Assembly: GCA_017303555.1 (NCBI GenBank)
Contig: JAFLCN010000002.1
Span: 1 to 64,000 of the forward strand
DNA: 64,000 nt
Direction: 5' to 3'
Origin: Planctomycetota bacterium
GTDB taxonomy: Bacteria; Planctomycetota; Phycisphaerae; Phycisphaerales; UBA1924
Part shown: piece after piece, positions 26,002-35,399 of the stretch
How positions within the stretch are numbered: the first letter of the stretch is position 1
Layout of the letters: each line of letters starts with the position of its first letter
Notes under the pieces: generated by a model
What the model saw: only the letters and a program-made list of their open reading frames with translations
Database searches by the model: none
Told to the model about the DNA's origin: nothing
Position numbers and translations under genes: made by a program

Positions 26002-26904
26002 TTAGGGGCAGATGAGCGTGTTGTACGCCGCGGCAAACTCGACAAAGTCGGTGTCATCGACGAACGCGTCGCCGTTCAGATCGGCCGGGCAGCCCGCGGG
26101 CATCGAGGGATCGGCGCAGTCGAGGATGTTGTACGAGCCGGCGAAGATGACGAAGTCGGAGTCATCGACAAAGGTGTCGCCGTTGAAATCGGCCGGGCAG
26201 GGGCAGGGTCCGGCGATGAATGTGATGACGAGCTGAGGGCGGCGTTCATCGTCGTCATACTCAGAGGCCAAGCCCGCGAAGACGCCGTCGGTTGTGTCGC
26301 CGGTCGAGGTGGTTGCCGCCGGATTGCCGGCGGGGCCCCTGATGTGGAAGCCGAAGTTCTGGCGCGAGCCGTTCTCCCACGATTTGTAGAGATCGGTGAT
26401 GTCCCAACTGATGTAGCGATTGCTCGGCGCCGAGACGGTGAGAACCGAAGCGGGGGACGCTTCGAAATCAACGCCGGACGCCATGCCCGGGGTGCTCCAC
26501 GGGATGCCGGGCATCCGCTCGAGCCAGTTGGAGTCCATCTCGCTCCACTCGACCTTCATCGGGTGCAGCGCGAACTGCCACGGCACCGTTGCGCTCCCGT
26601 TGTTCACATCGATAAAGGTGTAGCTGGAGAGCCACAGCTTGTATTCGACTTTGGTGATGCTGCAGTGCGCCGGGATTGTCGGAAGGTTCATGCGCACGAT
26701 CGGACGGGCCGCATCGAGCGCTGCGCCGCGCTGGTCGTACCAGTAGATCCCGTTGGGACCGAAGTTGCGTGTCGGGTCGTTGTTGTAGAGGAAATTGTCG
26801 GTTGCGTTCGAGTTGTTCAGCGGAACAACAATCTCGTCCGCCGTCGCGACGCCGGTACAAAGGCCCGAAGCAAGCACGGAAATCGCCCAGATCGCCTTCT
26901 TCAT
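26002..26904 (-). CDS. Secreted DNRLRE-type protein with two dockerin-like repeats
   Basis: A 300-residue exported protein. A signal peptide (MKKAIWAISVLASGLCTGVATA) is followed by a DNRLRE-type beta-sandwich domain: DNFLYNNDPTRNFG, ITKVEYKLWL, W-rich EWSEMDSNWLER, and ISWDITDLYKSWENG. The C-terminus has two calcium-binding EF-hand/dockerin-type repeats, PADFNGDTFVDDSDFVIFAG and PADLNGDAFVDDTDFVEFAA. These are common in Phycisphaerae surface proteins. AGGAGT precedes the ATG at 26904. A paralogue of the main domain lies at 39760-40557 with a different C-terminal tail. The upstream region shares a TTGACAGG box with two other promoters. The function is probably on the cell surface; the ligand is unknown. 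Confidence 0.82.
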   Translation of the reverse strand: MKKAIWAISVLASGLCTGVATADEIVVPLNNSNATDNFLYNNDPTRNFGPNGIYWYDQRGAALDAARPIVRMNLPTIPAHCSITKVEYKLWLSSYTFIDVNNGSATVPWQFALHPMKVEWSEMDSNWLERMPGIPWSTPGMASGVDFEASPASVLTVSAPSNRYISWDITDLYKSWENGSRQNFGFHIRGPAGNPAATTSTGDTTDGVFAGLASEYDDDERRPQLVITFIAGPCPCPADFNGDTFVDDSDFVIFAGSYNILDCADPSMPAGCPADLNGDAFVDDTDFVEFAAAYNTLICP

Positions 26905-26938
26905 GAATTCACTCCTGTTGCGCCATGGCACGGCTCGC

Positions 26939-26981
26939 AGCATACCAAAAATCGACCCGTTGCAACCTGTCAAGTACAAGT
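26939..26981 (-). promoter_or_regulatory. Promoter and candidate operator A (TTGACAGGTTG, TATGCT)
   Basis: On the minus strand CTTGTACTTGACAGGTTG is followed by GGTATGCT (26939-26944), which ends 34 bases before the start codon. The TTGACAGGT box with an adjacent CTTGYA recurs at 38363-38379 and 39623-39644. Confidence 0.5.
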
Positions 26982-26985
26982 CAAA

Positions 26986-27945
26986 TCAAAATTTTTCGCC
27001 CGCCGCGGTTGCCATATGGGGCGGCCCGGCTGTGGGGCAATCGCACGTCCCACATTCCGGGGGGCGGCAGACTTCGGGGACAGGCATCCAGGCGCCGCCC
27101 ATCGCAATCGACTGGTGGCAGGCGTCGATCGTCTGGATGATCTCAACTGTTCGATGGAGGCTGACAATAGGGGGTTTGCCTTCAAAGAAGCTGCATTTCT
27201 CGGCCACCAGCCGGTCGTAGGCCGGACCCAGGTTGGCGACAAACGCCGCATCGCCTCGGGTGCCGATGATGCGAGCCCGCCAGGGAGAGTCTCCGGTTCG
27301 GTCGAGGCCGATAACCGCGGAGCGTCCGTCCCGGTATTTCAACTCGATGTGGTGCCCGGTTTCCAGGAGTCTTGCTCGAACCTGCTCGATGCCGCCGCGC
27401 TGGGGCCAGAGCGAATCCACGAATTCAAACGTGTGACAGCCGTAGTACCAGAGGCCGGGTGTCGCCGGAGTTTCCTGGAACGGGCCGGAGGCTTCGATGG
27501 TCCGGAAGTCGCCGAGCGCAGATGCGGTGATTGTGTTGAGCCCATCGGCGAAGCGCAGCGCGGATGCCGAGAAGCAGCGCGAACCCGAAGCGGTGTCGAG
27601 AAGGGCTCGCGCCTCGATCGCGGAACATGTGAGCGGCTTGTCGATGAAGGTGGGGATGCCAAGCCGGAGCGCGCGGACAGCGGGCGCGAGATGCTGATGC
27701 CCATCGGCGCTCAGAATCATCAATCCTGAAACGGCCCCGAGCAGGTCTTCCAGCGAGGCGGCGGGTTCGATGCCGAGATTCTCGAGCGCCGGCGGGAGGC
27801 GCGTGGCCCTGTCACCGGCGGGCGATGCCGGATTCCAGCAGCACGAGACGCGGCATCGAGTCACACCGGCCGCGTTCAGAGTCTGCACGCGGCGGCCGAA
27901 TTCGACAGCATGCGAGGAATCGAGGCCGACAATGCCGATTCTCAT
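26986..27945 (-). CDS. Gfo/Idh/MocA family oxidoreductase
   Basis: A 319-residue NAD(P)-dependent dehydrogenase-like protein beginning MRIGIVGLDSSHAVEFGRRV, a variant of the usual GxGxxG loop. It contains the family's FIDKPLT motif (EKP variant) at about residue 101, and a C-terminal sandwich domain (YYGCHTFEFVDSL). The substrate is probably a sugar derivative. It is the last gene of the long minus-strand operon, 28 bp after the acetyltransferase. The glycine loop is degenerate (GLDSSH), which could mean altered cofactor use. The cysteine-rich C-terminus (CRPPECGTCDCP) is unusual for the family. Confidence 0.82.
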   Translation of the reverse strand: MRIGIVGLDSSHAVEFGRRVQTLNAAGVTRCRVSCCWNPASPAGDRATRLPPALENLGIEPAASLEDLLGAVSGLMILSADGHQHLAPAVRALRLGIPTFIDKPLTCSAIEARALLDTASGSRCFSASALRFADGLNTITASALGDFRTIEASGPFQETPATPGLWYYGCHTFEFVDSLWPQRGGIEQVRARLLETGHHIELKYRDGRSAVIGLDRTGDSPWRARIIGTRGDAAFVANLGPAYDRLVAEKCSFFEGKPPIVSLHRTVEIIQTIDACHQSIAMGGAWMPVPEVCRPPECGTCDCPTAGPPHMATAAGEKF

Positions 27946-27973
27946 GTTCGCGGCTTTCGTTTCGGGGTTGTGT

Positions 27974-29134
27974 TCACACCCGATCCTGCATCGGGATCAC
28001 GAGCGGAAGCGGACGCCACAATCCAAGCTGAGCGGCACGCAGCGGCAGGTTGGGCGGGATCGGATCCGTGAGCGCACGCAGAACCTGGGCCGCGCTGCCC
28101 TCAAAGTCCGGCGCATCGTCGCTGAATTCGCATGTTGCGTGGCTGTCGATTGTGAGGCGGAAATGTTCCGCTCCAGCGCCGGACGGGCCCGAAGCGTTGG
28201 CATCGATGCGGATCACGAAGGTGTCCGGGGGAAGGGGCATGGCGGATTGGCGGGCCTTGAGCAGGGCGGTCATCACTGCGGGCCATTGGTAGATGCGCCA
28301 GTTTCCGGCTTCGATGAGCGACGCGTCGTCGGCGAGGCGTTCGAGATGATTGAATTGAAGATCGCGGATCATCGGGACGGACACGCGGACGGGGCGCTTC
28401 GCGGCCCCGATGCAGTACGAGAGCAGCGCGGACAGAGCTTCGGAGTTCTCGACGCAGCATTCGACACAGGTGCCGTCGTTCGCATCGAAGCACGTGTACC
28501 CGAGCGCGTGTCCGCGGAGATCGCGGACAACCAGCGGTCGGCGTCTCCAGTTTCGGAGGTGCCGGGGAAAGGAATCGGCCGTGCGGATGCAGCGGATCGG
28601 CTGGCGTTGCATGAGCGCGTGCAGCGCCGGGAGCTCGTCTTCGGTTGCTTCGCTCACGGTGAGCGCGCCGTTGCCGCTGTGCACCGGTTTGTGAGCGTCG
28701 TGCTCGAGGCTGTTGGTGCTGACGGTGAACTGCGCTTCGGCGCCGGCCTTCTCAAAGCCCCAGTGGTTGTAACGGCGGCGGTTGCCACCCAGATAGGCCG
28801 CGTGAAAACCGCCCGACTCGATCTCCGCCATGGCCTCGTCCATGAGCAGCCGCATGAAGCCCATGCCCCGGTGGTCGGGGTGGACGCTGACGCCGCCGAT
28901 GCCGGCGACGCGCAGGCGCGTGCTTCCGACGATCCAGTCGATCGGAAAAACGCCGACCATCGCGGCGATGCGACCCCCTTTGCGCAGCGCGTAGTTGCGG
29001 CCCATGTGCGAATCGGTCGGTTGATAGAGCGAGGGGACCAGCGCCGCGAAGTCGGGATCGCCGAACACCAGGCTCAGGTGGGCGATGGCCTCATCGAAGT
29101 CGCTCGCGGTCAGTTTGCAGATCGTGTCGTTCAA
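27974..29134 (-). CDS. GNAT family N-acetyltransferase (Eis-like)
   Basis: A 386-residue protein with an N-terminal GNAT fold; the acetyl-CoA loop VHPDHRGMGFMRLLMDEAM lies near residues 85-105. A second half resembles the Eis-type GNAT/SCP2 arrangement. Eis-type enzymes acetylate amines on small molecules or peptides; the substrate here is unknown. The start ATG overlaps the stop of the upstream NagB-PIG-L gene by 4 bp (ATGA), showing translational coupling. Its position with an amino-sugar deaminase suggests acetylation of an amino sugar or a related amine, which is inference. Confidence 0.8.
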   Translation of the reverse strand: MNDTICKLTASDFDEAIAHLSLVFGDPDFAALVPSLYQPTDSHMGRNYALRKGGRIAAMVGVFPIDWIVGSTRLRVAGIGGVSVHPDHRGMGFMRLLMDEAMAEIESGGFHAAYLGGNRRRYNHWGFEKAGAEAQFTVSTNSLEHDAHKPVHSGNGALTVSEATEDELPALHALMQRQPIRCIRTADSFPRHLRNWRRRPLVVRDLRGHALGYTCFDANDGTCVECCVENSEALSALLSYCIGAAKRPVRVSVPMIRDLQFNHLERLADDASLIEAGNWRIYQWPAVMTALLKARQSAMPLPPDTFVIRIDANASGPSGAGAEHFRLTIDSHATCEFSDDAPDFEGSAAQVLRALTDPIPPNLPLRAAQLGLWRPLPLVIPMQDRV

Positions 29135-31206
29135 CGGCTTGGCTCGGTCTTTGAGGGTTGAATCCCGGTGCGGGGGGCGCCGGAGTCGGCGACGCGCCGC
29201 TCCGGTTTGGTTTCGGTCAGAGATCCGTCGGCGGCGCTCGGGGCCCAGCGGACAAAGCCTTCGATCGCCTCGTACTCCGCGAGGCCCAGCAGGTCGTAGA
29301 GCTCGGCGGTGTGGCGGTTCCGCTGCTCGGCGCGTTGCCAGAATTCACGCTGATCGCTCGGGCCGGGAAAGAGCGCGCTGTCCTTCTGGCTCTCGTGCTT
29401 GAAGATCGCGTAGCGCTTCCGCATCACCTCGTCGGGCGAGAGCGGCACCGCCATCTCGATCTGCTCCGGCTCCCATTCCTGCCATGCGCCGCGGTAGAGC
29501 CAGAGCGTGCAGTCCTTCATCCATGCGCGCCCCGCAAGCCGGTGCATCGCGGTCGTCACCGTCGCGAGGCACACCCGGTGCGTTCCGTGCGGGTCCGAGA
29601 GGTCGCCCGCGGCATAAACCTGGTGCGGCTGGACTCTGTCGAGAAGGTCCATGGTGATGCGGATGTCTTCTTCCCCGAGCGGTTTCTTCCGGACGCGTCC
29701 GGTTTCGTAAAACGGGAGATCGAGGAAATGGATGTTCTCGTGCTTCACCCCGGAATACCGAGCACCGGCGCGGGCTTCGGTCCGGCGGATCAGGGTCTTG
29801 ATGCGTTGAAGCTCGGGGGAATCAACCTGTCCGGCGTGCTTGCGTGTGACAAACTCCTCGACACTCCGCTCGATCGCCTCGGCCGCCTGCTGTCCGGAGG
29901 CGCCGAGCCGGTCTTTGAAGGCATGGGCAAACTCCGCCACGAAGTCGGCGTGTCGGATGGCGGATTCGTCCCAAACCGCGATGTTGCCGCTGGTTTGGTA
30001 CGCGACGTGAACGTCATGGCCCTGATCGCAAAGCCGGATAAAGGTGCCACCCATGCTGATGACGTCGTCGTCGGGATGCGGGCTGAACAAAACGACGCGC
30101 TTGGGAAAGACCCCGTGCCCGGGCACCGAGATCCGACCGTGGCGTTCGTGGGCCGGTTCGCCGGGTTTGGGTTGCGGCTTTCCGCCCGGCCATCCGGTGA
30201 TCGTGTTCTGGAGGCTGCGGAAGACCTCGATGTTGATGTCGTACGCGCCACCTCGTGAACTCAGCATGTCCTGGAGCCCGTGCTCGTTGTAATCCTCGTC
30301 GGTGAGCTTCAGGATCGGCTTCTTGAGCGTGCGTGCGAGCCAGATGGTGGCGCGGCGCACGGTGTGCTGGTTCCAGCTCAGGCCGAACTGCTCGATCGCA
30401 CCCAGGAGCCACGGAGTCTTGAACCGCGTCAGTTCCGCTGCCGCGGCGCCGTCGAGCATGATCCGTGCGTTGCCGTGCTGCTGAAGAAACGAGGCCGCGA
30501 TCGTGCTGGTCATCTCTCCTTCGACCGCTTTCTTGATGACGTGCGACTTGTGCTCTCCGAACGCGAGCAGGATGATCCGCTTGGAATCGAGGATCGACCC
30601 CACGCCCATCGTGATCGCCTTGCGTGGGACGTGGCGCTCGCCGAAAAAATCGCTCGCGGCGTCCATGCGTGTCACGCGGTCGAGCGTGATCAGCCGGGTG
30701 CGGCTGGTGCGAGCGGAGCCCGGCTCGTTGAATCCCACGTGGCCGGTCCTGCCGATGCCCAGGATCTGGAGGTCGATCCCTCCCGCGTCGGCGATCTCGC
30801 GTTCGTAGCGCTCGCAGAATCCCGCAATCTCTTCCGACCGGAGCGTCCCGTCGGGCACCCGGGCGTTCGCCGGATCGATGTCGATGTGATCGAACAGATA
30901 CTCGCGCATGAAGCGCCGATAGGATTGCAGTTCCTCCGGCTGCATCGGCCAGTACTCGTCCAAGTTGAATGAGATCACGTTGCGGAACGAAAGCCCCTCG
31001 TGCCGGTGGAGCCGCACCAGTTCTTCATAGACCGCCTGCGGCGTCGAGCCCGTCGCCAACCCGAGCACGGCGGTTCTGCCCTCGGCGGATCGAGCGCGGA
31101 TCAGCGCCGCGATTTCCCGGGCGACCGCGACGCTCGCGGCGTGGCTCGAGGCGTGGACCGTGACCGGGATCTTCTCGAGACTGTTGCCGGTAGGGGTGTT
31201 GCTCAT
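29131..31206 (-). CDS. nagB: Glucosamine-6-phosphate deaminase fused to a PIG-L-type deacetylase
   Basis: A 691-residue two-domain protein. Residues about 10-260 are a NagB domain: GLATGSTPQAVYEELV, ISFNLDEYWPM, LGIGRTGHVGFNEPG. Residues about 370-640 are a PIG-L/LmbE zinc deacetylase domain: FSPHPDDDVISMGGTFIRL, and LSDPHGTHRVCL as the third zinc-ligand region. NagB converts glucosamine 6-phosphate to fructose 6-phosphate and ammonia. The second domain could deacetylate an N-acetylated sugar, so the fusion could carry out deacetylation and deamination in sequence; that coupling is inference. Similar fusions occur in other bacteria. It overlaps the GNAT gene by 4 bp. Confidence 0.85.
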   Translation of the reverse strand: MSNTPTGNSLEKIPVTVHASSHAASVAVAREIAALIRARSAEGRTAVLGLATGSTPQAVYEELVRLHRHEGLSFRNVISFNLDEYWPMQPEELQSYRRFMREYLFDHIDIDPANARVPDGTLRSEEIAGFCERYEREIADAGGIDLQILGIGRTGHVGFNEPGSARTSRTRLITLDRVTRMDAASDFFGERHVPRKAITMGVGSILDSKRIILLAFGEHKSHVIKKAVEGEMTSTIAASFLQQHGNARIMLDGAAAAELTRFKTPWLLGAIEQFGLSWNQHTVRRATIWLARTLKKPILKLTDEDYNEHGLQDMLSSRGGAYDINIEVFRSLQNTITGWPGGKPQPKPGEPAHERHGRISVPGHGVFPKRVVLFSPHPDDDVISMGGTFIRLCDQGHDVHVAYQTSGNIAVWDESAIRHADFVAEFAHAFKDRLGASGQQAAEAIERSVEEFVTRKHAGQVDSPELQRIKTLIRRTEARAGARYSGVKHENIHFLDLPFYETGRVRKKPLGEEDIRITMDLLDRVQPHQVYAAGDLSDPHGTHRVCLATVTTAMHRLAGRAWMKDCTLWLYRGAWQEWEPEQIEMAVPLSPDEVMRKRYAIFKHESQKDSALFPGPSDQREFWQRAEQRNRHTAELYDLLGLAEYEAIEGFVRWAPSAADGSLTETKPERRVADSGAPRTGIQPSKTEPSR

Positions 31207-31239
31207 CGCGAGGTCCTCGTGCGCTGGGCTTGCGTTGCC

Positions 31240-32343
31240 TCACGCGTGCGGTTTCGACAGACAGCGCGCTCCATTCGCCGTGATCAAGTAGGTCTCTTCG
31301 ATTCGAATGTTCGCGAACGGCGTGTACGCGCCGGGCTCTATGCAGATCACGTCGCCCGCTCGCAGCGGCACGTTGACTTTCGGGTTGATGTCCGGAGCCT
31401 CGTGCAGTCGCAGGCCAACCCCGTGTCCCCCGTGATGGACAAGCCCCGTGGCAGCGACCGACGCGTGCTCGCGCAGCGCACCGTCGAGCGCCTGCCAGAG
31501 TTCCCCGCCGGTCGCGCCGGGCTTGAGAAGCGGAAGAACGCGCTCGTGCGCTCCCCGAACGTGTTCGACCAGTTCCCGCTGCTCGTTGCTCGCGGATCCG
31601 ACCGCGAAGGCGCGGGCGAGGTCCGACCAATAGCCGTTGTGCTGCGTCCACGCATCGATCGTGTAGATCTCGCCGGAAGCGATCGGCCGGTTGCGGCAGG
31701 ATCCGCCGGGTGCCCCGCACCGATAGTCGCCATCATGCACGACCTTCTTGCCCGCTCTCAGCATCGCGCCGCGACAGGCGGCGGCAAACACTTCCAGCTC
31801 GGTTGCGCCGGGGACGATCGCACGCTCGGCAGCGGCCAGGGCCGCGAGGTTCGCCTGTATGGCGTCGTTGATGCGCAGCAGATCCAATGCGTCCTTGGTC
31901 CGCTCAAGATCGAAGAGAACCGCATCGATCGGCTGAAACGTCGAAAGCCCGAGGCCGCGGCAGACCTGCGCACTGATCGACTCGAACTGCACGCCGATAC
32001 GTCCGGTGTCGAGACGAAATCGCGTCGCTGCCTCGGCCAGCATTCGTGGAGTCAAGTCGGTCGGGATCGTCCCGCCATCGTGCCATCCGTACTGCACGAT
32101 CTCGTCGGCGTTGTGTTCGTGCTCGCTCTCGCCGCAAACCAGGAGTGTCTCGCCGGTCCGTCGGATGAGCAGGCACGCGGGAGCGGGGGATCGCAGGGTG
32201 GAAGCGGTGAAGTATGTAATCTCTCTCGGGTCGGTCAGCACCGCCGCATCGAGCCTCGCTTCGGCGAGGCGATCGATCAGGCGCGAGCGTCGCGAACGCG
32301 CGAAGGTCGCCGGGTCCGGTGCTGACGCTGCCGGGTGGGTCAC
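31240..32343 (-). CDS. M24 family metallopeptidase (Xaa-Pro aminopeptidase/creatinase fold)
   Basis: A 367-residue pita-bread enzyme. The C-terminal metal site is visible as YTIDAWTQHNGYWSDLAR (two aspartates), VHHGGHGVGLRLHE (histidine), CIEPGAY and IRIEETYLI (glutamates). The N-terminal domain is of the creatinase type (SRLIDRLAEARLDAAVLTDPREITYFT). The GTG start at 32343 overlaps the upstream aminotransferase stop by 4 bp (GTGA), which fixes the start; the longer frame to 32547 lies over the aminotransferase. In this operon it may act on a small amide or amidine rather than on a dipeptide. Confidence 0.85.
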   Translation of the reverse strand: MTHPAASAPDPATFARSRRSRLIDRLAEARLDAAVLTDPREITYFTASTLRSPAPACLLIRRTGETLLVCGESEHEHNADEIVQYGWHDGGTIPTDLTPRMLAEAATRFRLDTGRIGVQFESISAQVCRGLGLSTFQPIDAVLFDLERTKDALDLLRINDAIQANLAALAAAERAIVPGATELEVFAAACRGAMLRAGKKVVHDGDYRCGAPGGSCRNRPIASGEIYTIDAWTQHNGYWSDLARAFAVGSASNEQRELVEHVRGAHERVLPLLKPGATGGELWQALDGALREHASVAATGLVHHGGHGVGLRLHEAPDINPKVNVPLRAGDVICIEPGAYTPFANIRIEETYLITANGARCLSKPHA

Positions 32344-33689
32344 ACGCCCACCCGCGCTTTCGACCGAGTGATCTCGCTGAGGGCCGAGTCGGTCGCTTCC
32401 AGCGTCTGGTCGATGTCGGCTTCCGAGTGGGCGTAGCTGATGCTGCCCTGCTTGGCCGCGATCGGGAACTGGTAGATCCCCCGCTCGATCAGGGCGCGGC
32501 GATATCGGGTATCGAACGCGAAATCGTGGCCGTCCAGGGTTTCCCACCAGTTCGATGGTGCGTTTGCCATGAAGTAGCAGCAGTGCGCGCTTCCTTGGCG
32601 CACAAAGGTCGAGGTCACGCGATGATCGGTCATCAACCGGCGCAGGCCGTGTTCAAGGCGGTTTGAGAGCCGTTCCAGCTTGTCGTAAACCTTGAGTGCC
32701 GGATCCGAAAGCTTGCGGAGACAGGCGATCGCAGCCGCGACCGGCACCGGATGGCAGTTGTAGGTGCCGGCGATGAGCACGCGCTTCTGTGCATCGGTGC
32801 TCGTGACGAGCTCCAGGTACTTGGCCTTGCCCGCGATCGCCGCGATCGGAAATCCGTTCGCGATCGCCTTGCCGTACGTCGAGAGATCCGGGGAAACACC
32901 CGCGATCGCGTGGTACGGGCCGGGCCCGGACCGGAAGCCGGTTTTGACTTCGTCGAAAACGAGAAGGAAACCGTACTTATCCGCGAGCGAGCGGAGGCCC
33001 TCGAGGTATCCGGGCTTGGGCTTGATAACGCCCACATTCTGAAGCACGGGTTCGGTGATGAGCGCCGCGAGCTTGTGCCGACGCGCGATCGTCTCAACCG
33101 CTTCAAAATCGTTGAACTCCACCGAGTGCATCAGAGCGCGTTCCGCCTCGGGGATGCCGGCCGTGAGTGGCGCGAGCGGGTATTCATCGCCGCGGATCTG
33201 CTTGCCGCCGAGCTGCTCCTTCGAGCTCATGACGTTCGAGGCGACCATGTTGTGGTTTCCGTTGTATCCGCCCTGCATCCGCAGGACGTGCTCCGCACCG
33301 GTCCAGGCGCGAGCGACGCGGATCGCCTGAGCGGTTGCTTCCGAGCCGGTGTTGAGGAACTGCACGCGTTCCGCGCTCGGGACGCAGGCGAGAAAGAGCT
33401 TCGCGAGCTCGCCTTCGTCCGAGGTCGGTCCGCTTCCGTAGTTGCTTCGTCCCCGCGCCATCGAGTCGATGACGGCGCGGTTCTGGTCGGGGTCGTTGTG
33501 ACCCAGGATGTAGGGGGCGAAGCCCGCGTGGTAATCGATGTACTCGTTACCATCGACGTCCCACAGCCTCGAACCTTCGGCGCGTGCAAACGCGATACAC
33601 GGGTCCGCTTTGCGATTGATCGAGGCAAGACCGCCGGGAATCAGTTGCTGGTTCTTCTCCAGGAGGTCGCGGGATCGTGTGAGATTCAT
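32340..33689 (-). CDS. Class III PLP aminotransferase (glutamate-1-semialdehyde aminomutase-like)
   Basis: A 449-residue fold-type I PLP enzyme with QFLNTGSEATAQAIRVARAWTG, VLRMQGGYNGNHN, LLVFDEVKTGFR and the Schiff-base lysine K274 in STYGKAIANGFPI. It resembles the glutamate-1-semialdehyde 2,1-aminomutase group. Its setting with a symporter, a DapA-like lyase and a NagB fusion points to a catabolic aminotransferase rather than heme synthesis. The ATG has AGAGGAACC upstream. It overlaps the M24 gene by 4 bp. Confidence 0.85.
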   Translation of the reverse strand: MNLTRSRDLLEKNQQLIPGGLASINRKADPCIAFARAEGSRLWDVDGNEYIDYHAGFAPYILGHNDPDQNRAVIDSMARGRSNYGSGPTSDEGELAKLFLACVPSAERVQFLNTGSEATAQAIRVARAWTGAEHVLRMQGGYNGNHNMVASNVMSSKEQLGGKQIRGDEYPLAPLTAGIPEAERALMHSVEFNDFEAVETIARRHKLAALITEPVLQNVGVIKPKPGYLEGLRSLADKYGFLLVFDEVKTGFRSGPGPYHAIAGVSPDLSTYGKAIANGFPIAAIAGKAKYLELVTSTDAQKRVLIAGTYNCHPVPVAAAIACLRKLSDPALKVYDKLERLSNRLEHGLRRLMTDHRVTSTFVRQGSAHCCYFMANAPSNWWETLDGHDFAFDTRYRRALIERGIYQFPIAAKQGSISYAHSEADIDQTLEATDSALSEITRSKARVGV

Positions 33690-33735
33690 GGGTTCCTCTG
33701 CTTTGAATGCGGAAAGGCCAGCTGTTCTCCGCCGG

Positions 33736-34278
33736 CTATTCGGGATTGCACACCTTGCCGGGCAGACCGAGGCAGAGGCGCGAGATCGCTTCTCGTTGCT
33801 GCAGCGCTTCCTTGCTGCCCGGCGAGATCCAGCGGCCGCCGGCCAGCCCCCGCATCTGAAGGCCTTCCAGCAAGGCTTCCGCGTTGCGATCGCCGGTGTC
33901 CATCTTCTGCTTCGTTTCGTCCGTGTAGCGTTCCAGCCAGCCGCTGGTCGCGCCCAGCGCCGCCGCCTCTTCCAGCGTCTTCCCGTTCAGGTTCGGGCAC
34001 GGGGCGCACGAAAAGAGAAAGAGGCGCACTCCCGCATTGCCGTTCTCGAACGGGCCCGACGGTGTCGCGATTGGAGCCAGTTGCGACGCGGGCGCGATGA
34101 AGATTTTCCGGGTGTTCAGGTCGTAGAAGTAAGCGTTGGGAATGATCTCGACCTTCTGGAACAGATAGCGGGAGATGAAGTAGCCCGCCCCGCCGATGAC
34201 GGCGATGCTGACGATGATTGTCAGCGCTCGTTGAAGCCCGGATGAATCGGATTCGCTCTTTGCGTTTGCTTTCGCCAT
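33736..34278 (-). CDS. Membrane-anchored hypothetical protein
   Basis: A 180-residue protein not assigned to a family. One transmembrane helix (LTIIVSIAVIGGAGYFISRYLF) lies at about residues 18-39. An extracytoplasmic part with short cysteine motifs (SCAPCPN and the final KVCNPE) follows. The ATG at 34278 has GGAGGA upstream. It sits inside the catabolic operon with a 46-bp gap to the aminotransferase gene downstream and a 23-bp gap from the DapA-like gene upstream. The cysteines could form disulfides in the periplasm. No function is proposed. Confidence 0.7.
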   Translation of the reverse strand: MAKANAKSESDSSGLQRALTIIVSIAVIGGAGYFISRYLFQKVEIIPNAYFYDLNTRKIFIAPASQLAPIATPSGPFENGNAGVRLFLFSCAPCPNLNGKTLEEAAALGATSGWLERYTDETKQKMDTGDRNAEALLEGLQMRGLAGGRWISPGSKEALQQREAISRLCLGLPGKVCNPE

Positions 34279-34301
34279 GCAATGTTCCTCCATCCCGCCG
34301 G

Positions 34302-35381
34302 TTAGCCCGCCAGCCAGGACGCCCGATGCTCCGCGACAAACTCATCGTCGGAAAGATCCGGATAGGCCGCCAGCACACGATCGATCTCTTGCATCTGACC
34401 GGGCCCGAGTGCCTCGTGCTCATCGAGGCACCAAAGCCCCTCGAGCAGACCCTGGCGTCTCAGCACCTCGTGCAGGCCCGCGATCACGCCCCGGAATCCG
34501 TTGGCCGCATCGAAAAAGGCCGCGTTACTGTCGGTGACCCGCACCGCATCCGCAAGCAAAGACGGAGTCACTGCACCCGAGTGTGCGGCTGCGCGGCAAC
34601 GCTCCAGCAACTCGACGGCCCGGCGCGTCCAGACCGACCAGTGCCCGAGCAGGCCTCCGACGATCCGCCTCTCGACCGTGCGCCCTCCCACCCGGAGCCG
34701 GTAGGGGGTGATGAGGTCATGCACAATGTTGTCGTCGTTGCCTGTGTAGAGCGCGATATCTTCCCGGCCCGAATCGATGACCGCTCGCACCACATCCAGC
34801 GTGCGGTACCGGTCGAAGGGCGCGATCTTGATCGCCAGCACGGAGTCGATCTCCGCGAATCGACGCCAGAACGAGTACCCCAGCTCTCGCCCGCCGACGC
34901 GGGGCTGAAGGTAGAAGCCGACGAGCGGGACGATCCCGCCCACGGCGCGGCAGTGCTCGATCAGCGCATCGTCGCTCGCGGTCTGCAATGCCGCGAGGGA
35001 AAGCAGCCCGGCGTGGTAGCCGTGCTCGCGAAGGATGCCCGCCTCACGAACCGCCTGATCGGTCCGCCCCGCGATTCCGCCGACTCGAACCAGCGGCGTT
35101 TCGCGCTTCTTGTCCGCCCGGTCCATTTCTTCGCGTGCGATCGACAGCACGGGTTCAAAGAGTCCGATCTCGGGATCGCGGATGCGGAACTGCGTTGTGT
35201 GGACGCCGACCGCGAGCCCGCCGGAACCGGCAGCGATGTAGTAGCGGGCGAGCGCCCGTTGGCGCCGCTCATCGAGCTTCCGCTGAGCCGTCAGCGCGAG
35301 CGGGTGCGCGGGGATGGCAACTCCCCGCCTGAACGAGGCGAGCGTCCGGGAGTCGATTGAGGAGAAGGCGTGTGGACCCAT
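34302..35381 (-). CDS. Dihydrodipicolinate synthase / N-acetylneuraminate lyase family protein
   Basis: A 359-residue protein of the class I aldolase DapA/NanA superfamily. Segments that fit are ARYYIAAGSGGLAVGVHTT near the N-terminus, TPLVRVGGIAGRTDQAVREA, VGFYLQP, and the putative Schiff-base lysine in LAIKIAPFDRYRTLDVV at about residues 192-208, then IALYTGNDDNI. The family cleaves or forms 2-keto acids. Here a keto-deoxy sugar acid lyase or dehydratase role is likely from context. It is larger than DapA (about 290 residues) because of a C-terminal helical extension. Confidence 0.8.
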   Translation of the reverse strand: MGPHAFSSIDSRTLASFRRGVAIPAHPLALTAQRKLDERRQRALARYYIAAGSGGLAVGVHTTQFRIRDPEIGLFEPVLSIAREEMDRADKKRETPLVRVGGIAGRTDQAVREAGILREHGYHAGLLSLAALQTASDDALIEHCRAVGGIVPLVGFYLQPRVGGRELGYSFWRRFAEIDSVLAIKIAPFDRYRTLDVVRAVIDSGREDIALYTGNDDNIVHDLITPYRLRVGGRTVERRIVGGLLGHWSVWTRRAVELLERCRAAAHSGAVTPSLLADAVRVTDSNAAFFDAANGFRGVIAGLHEVLRRQGLLEGLWCLDEHEALGPGQMQEIDRVLAAYPDLSDDEFVAEHRASWLAG

Positions 35382-35399
35382 TGCGATCGGATGCTCCGT

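Noticed and set aside
32344..32547. Longer N-terminus for the M24 peptidase
   Set aside because: It would overlap the aminotransferase gene by 208 bp and adds residues unlike the family; the GTGA overlap gives a better start.
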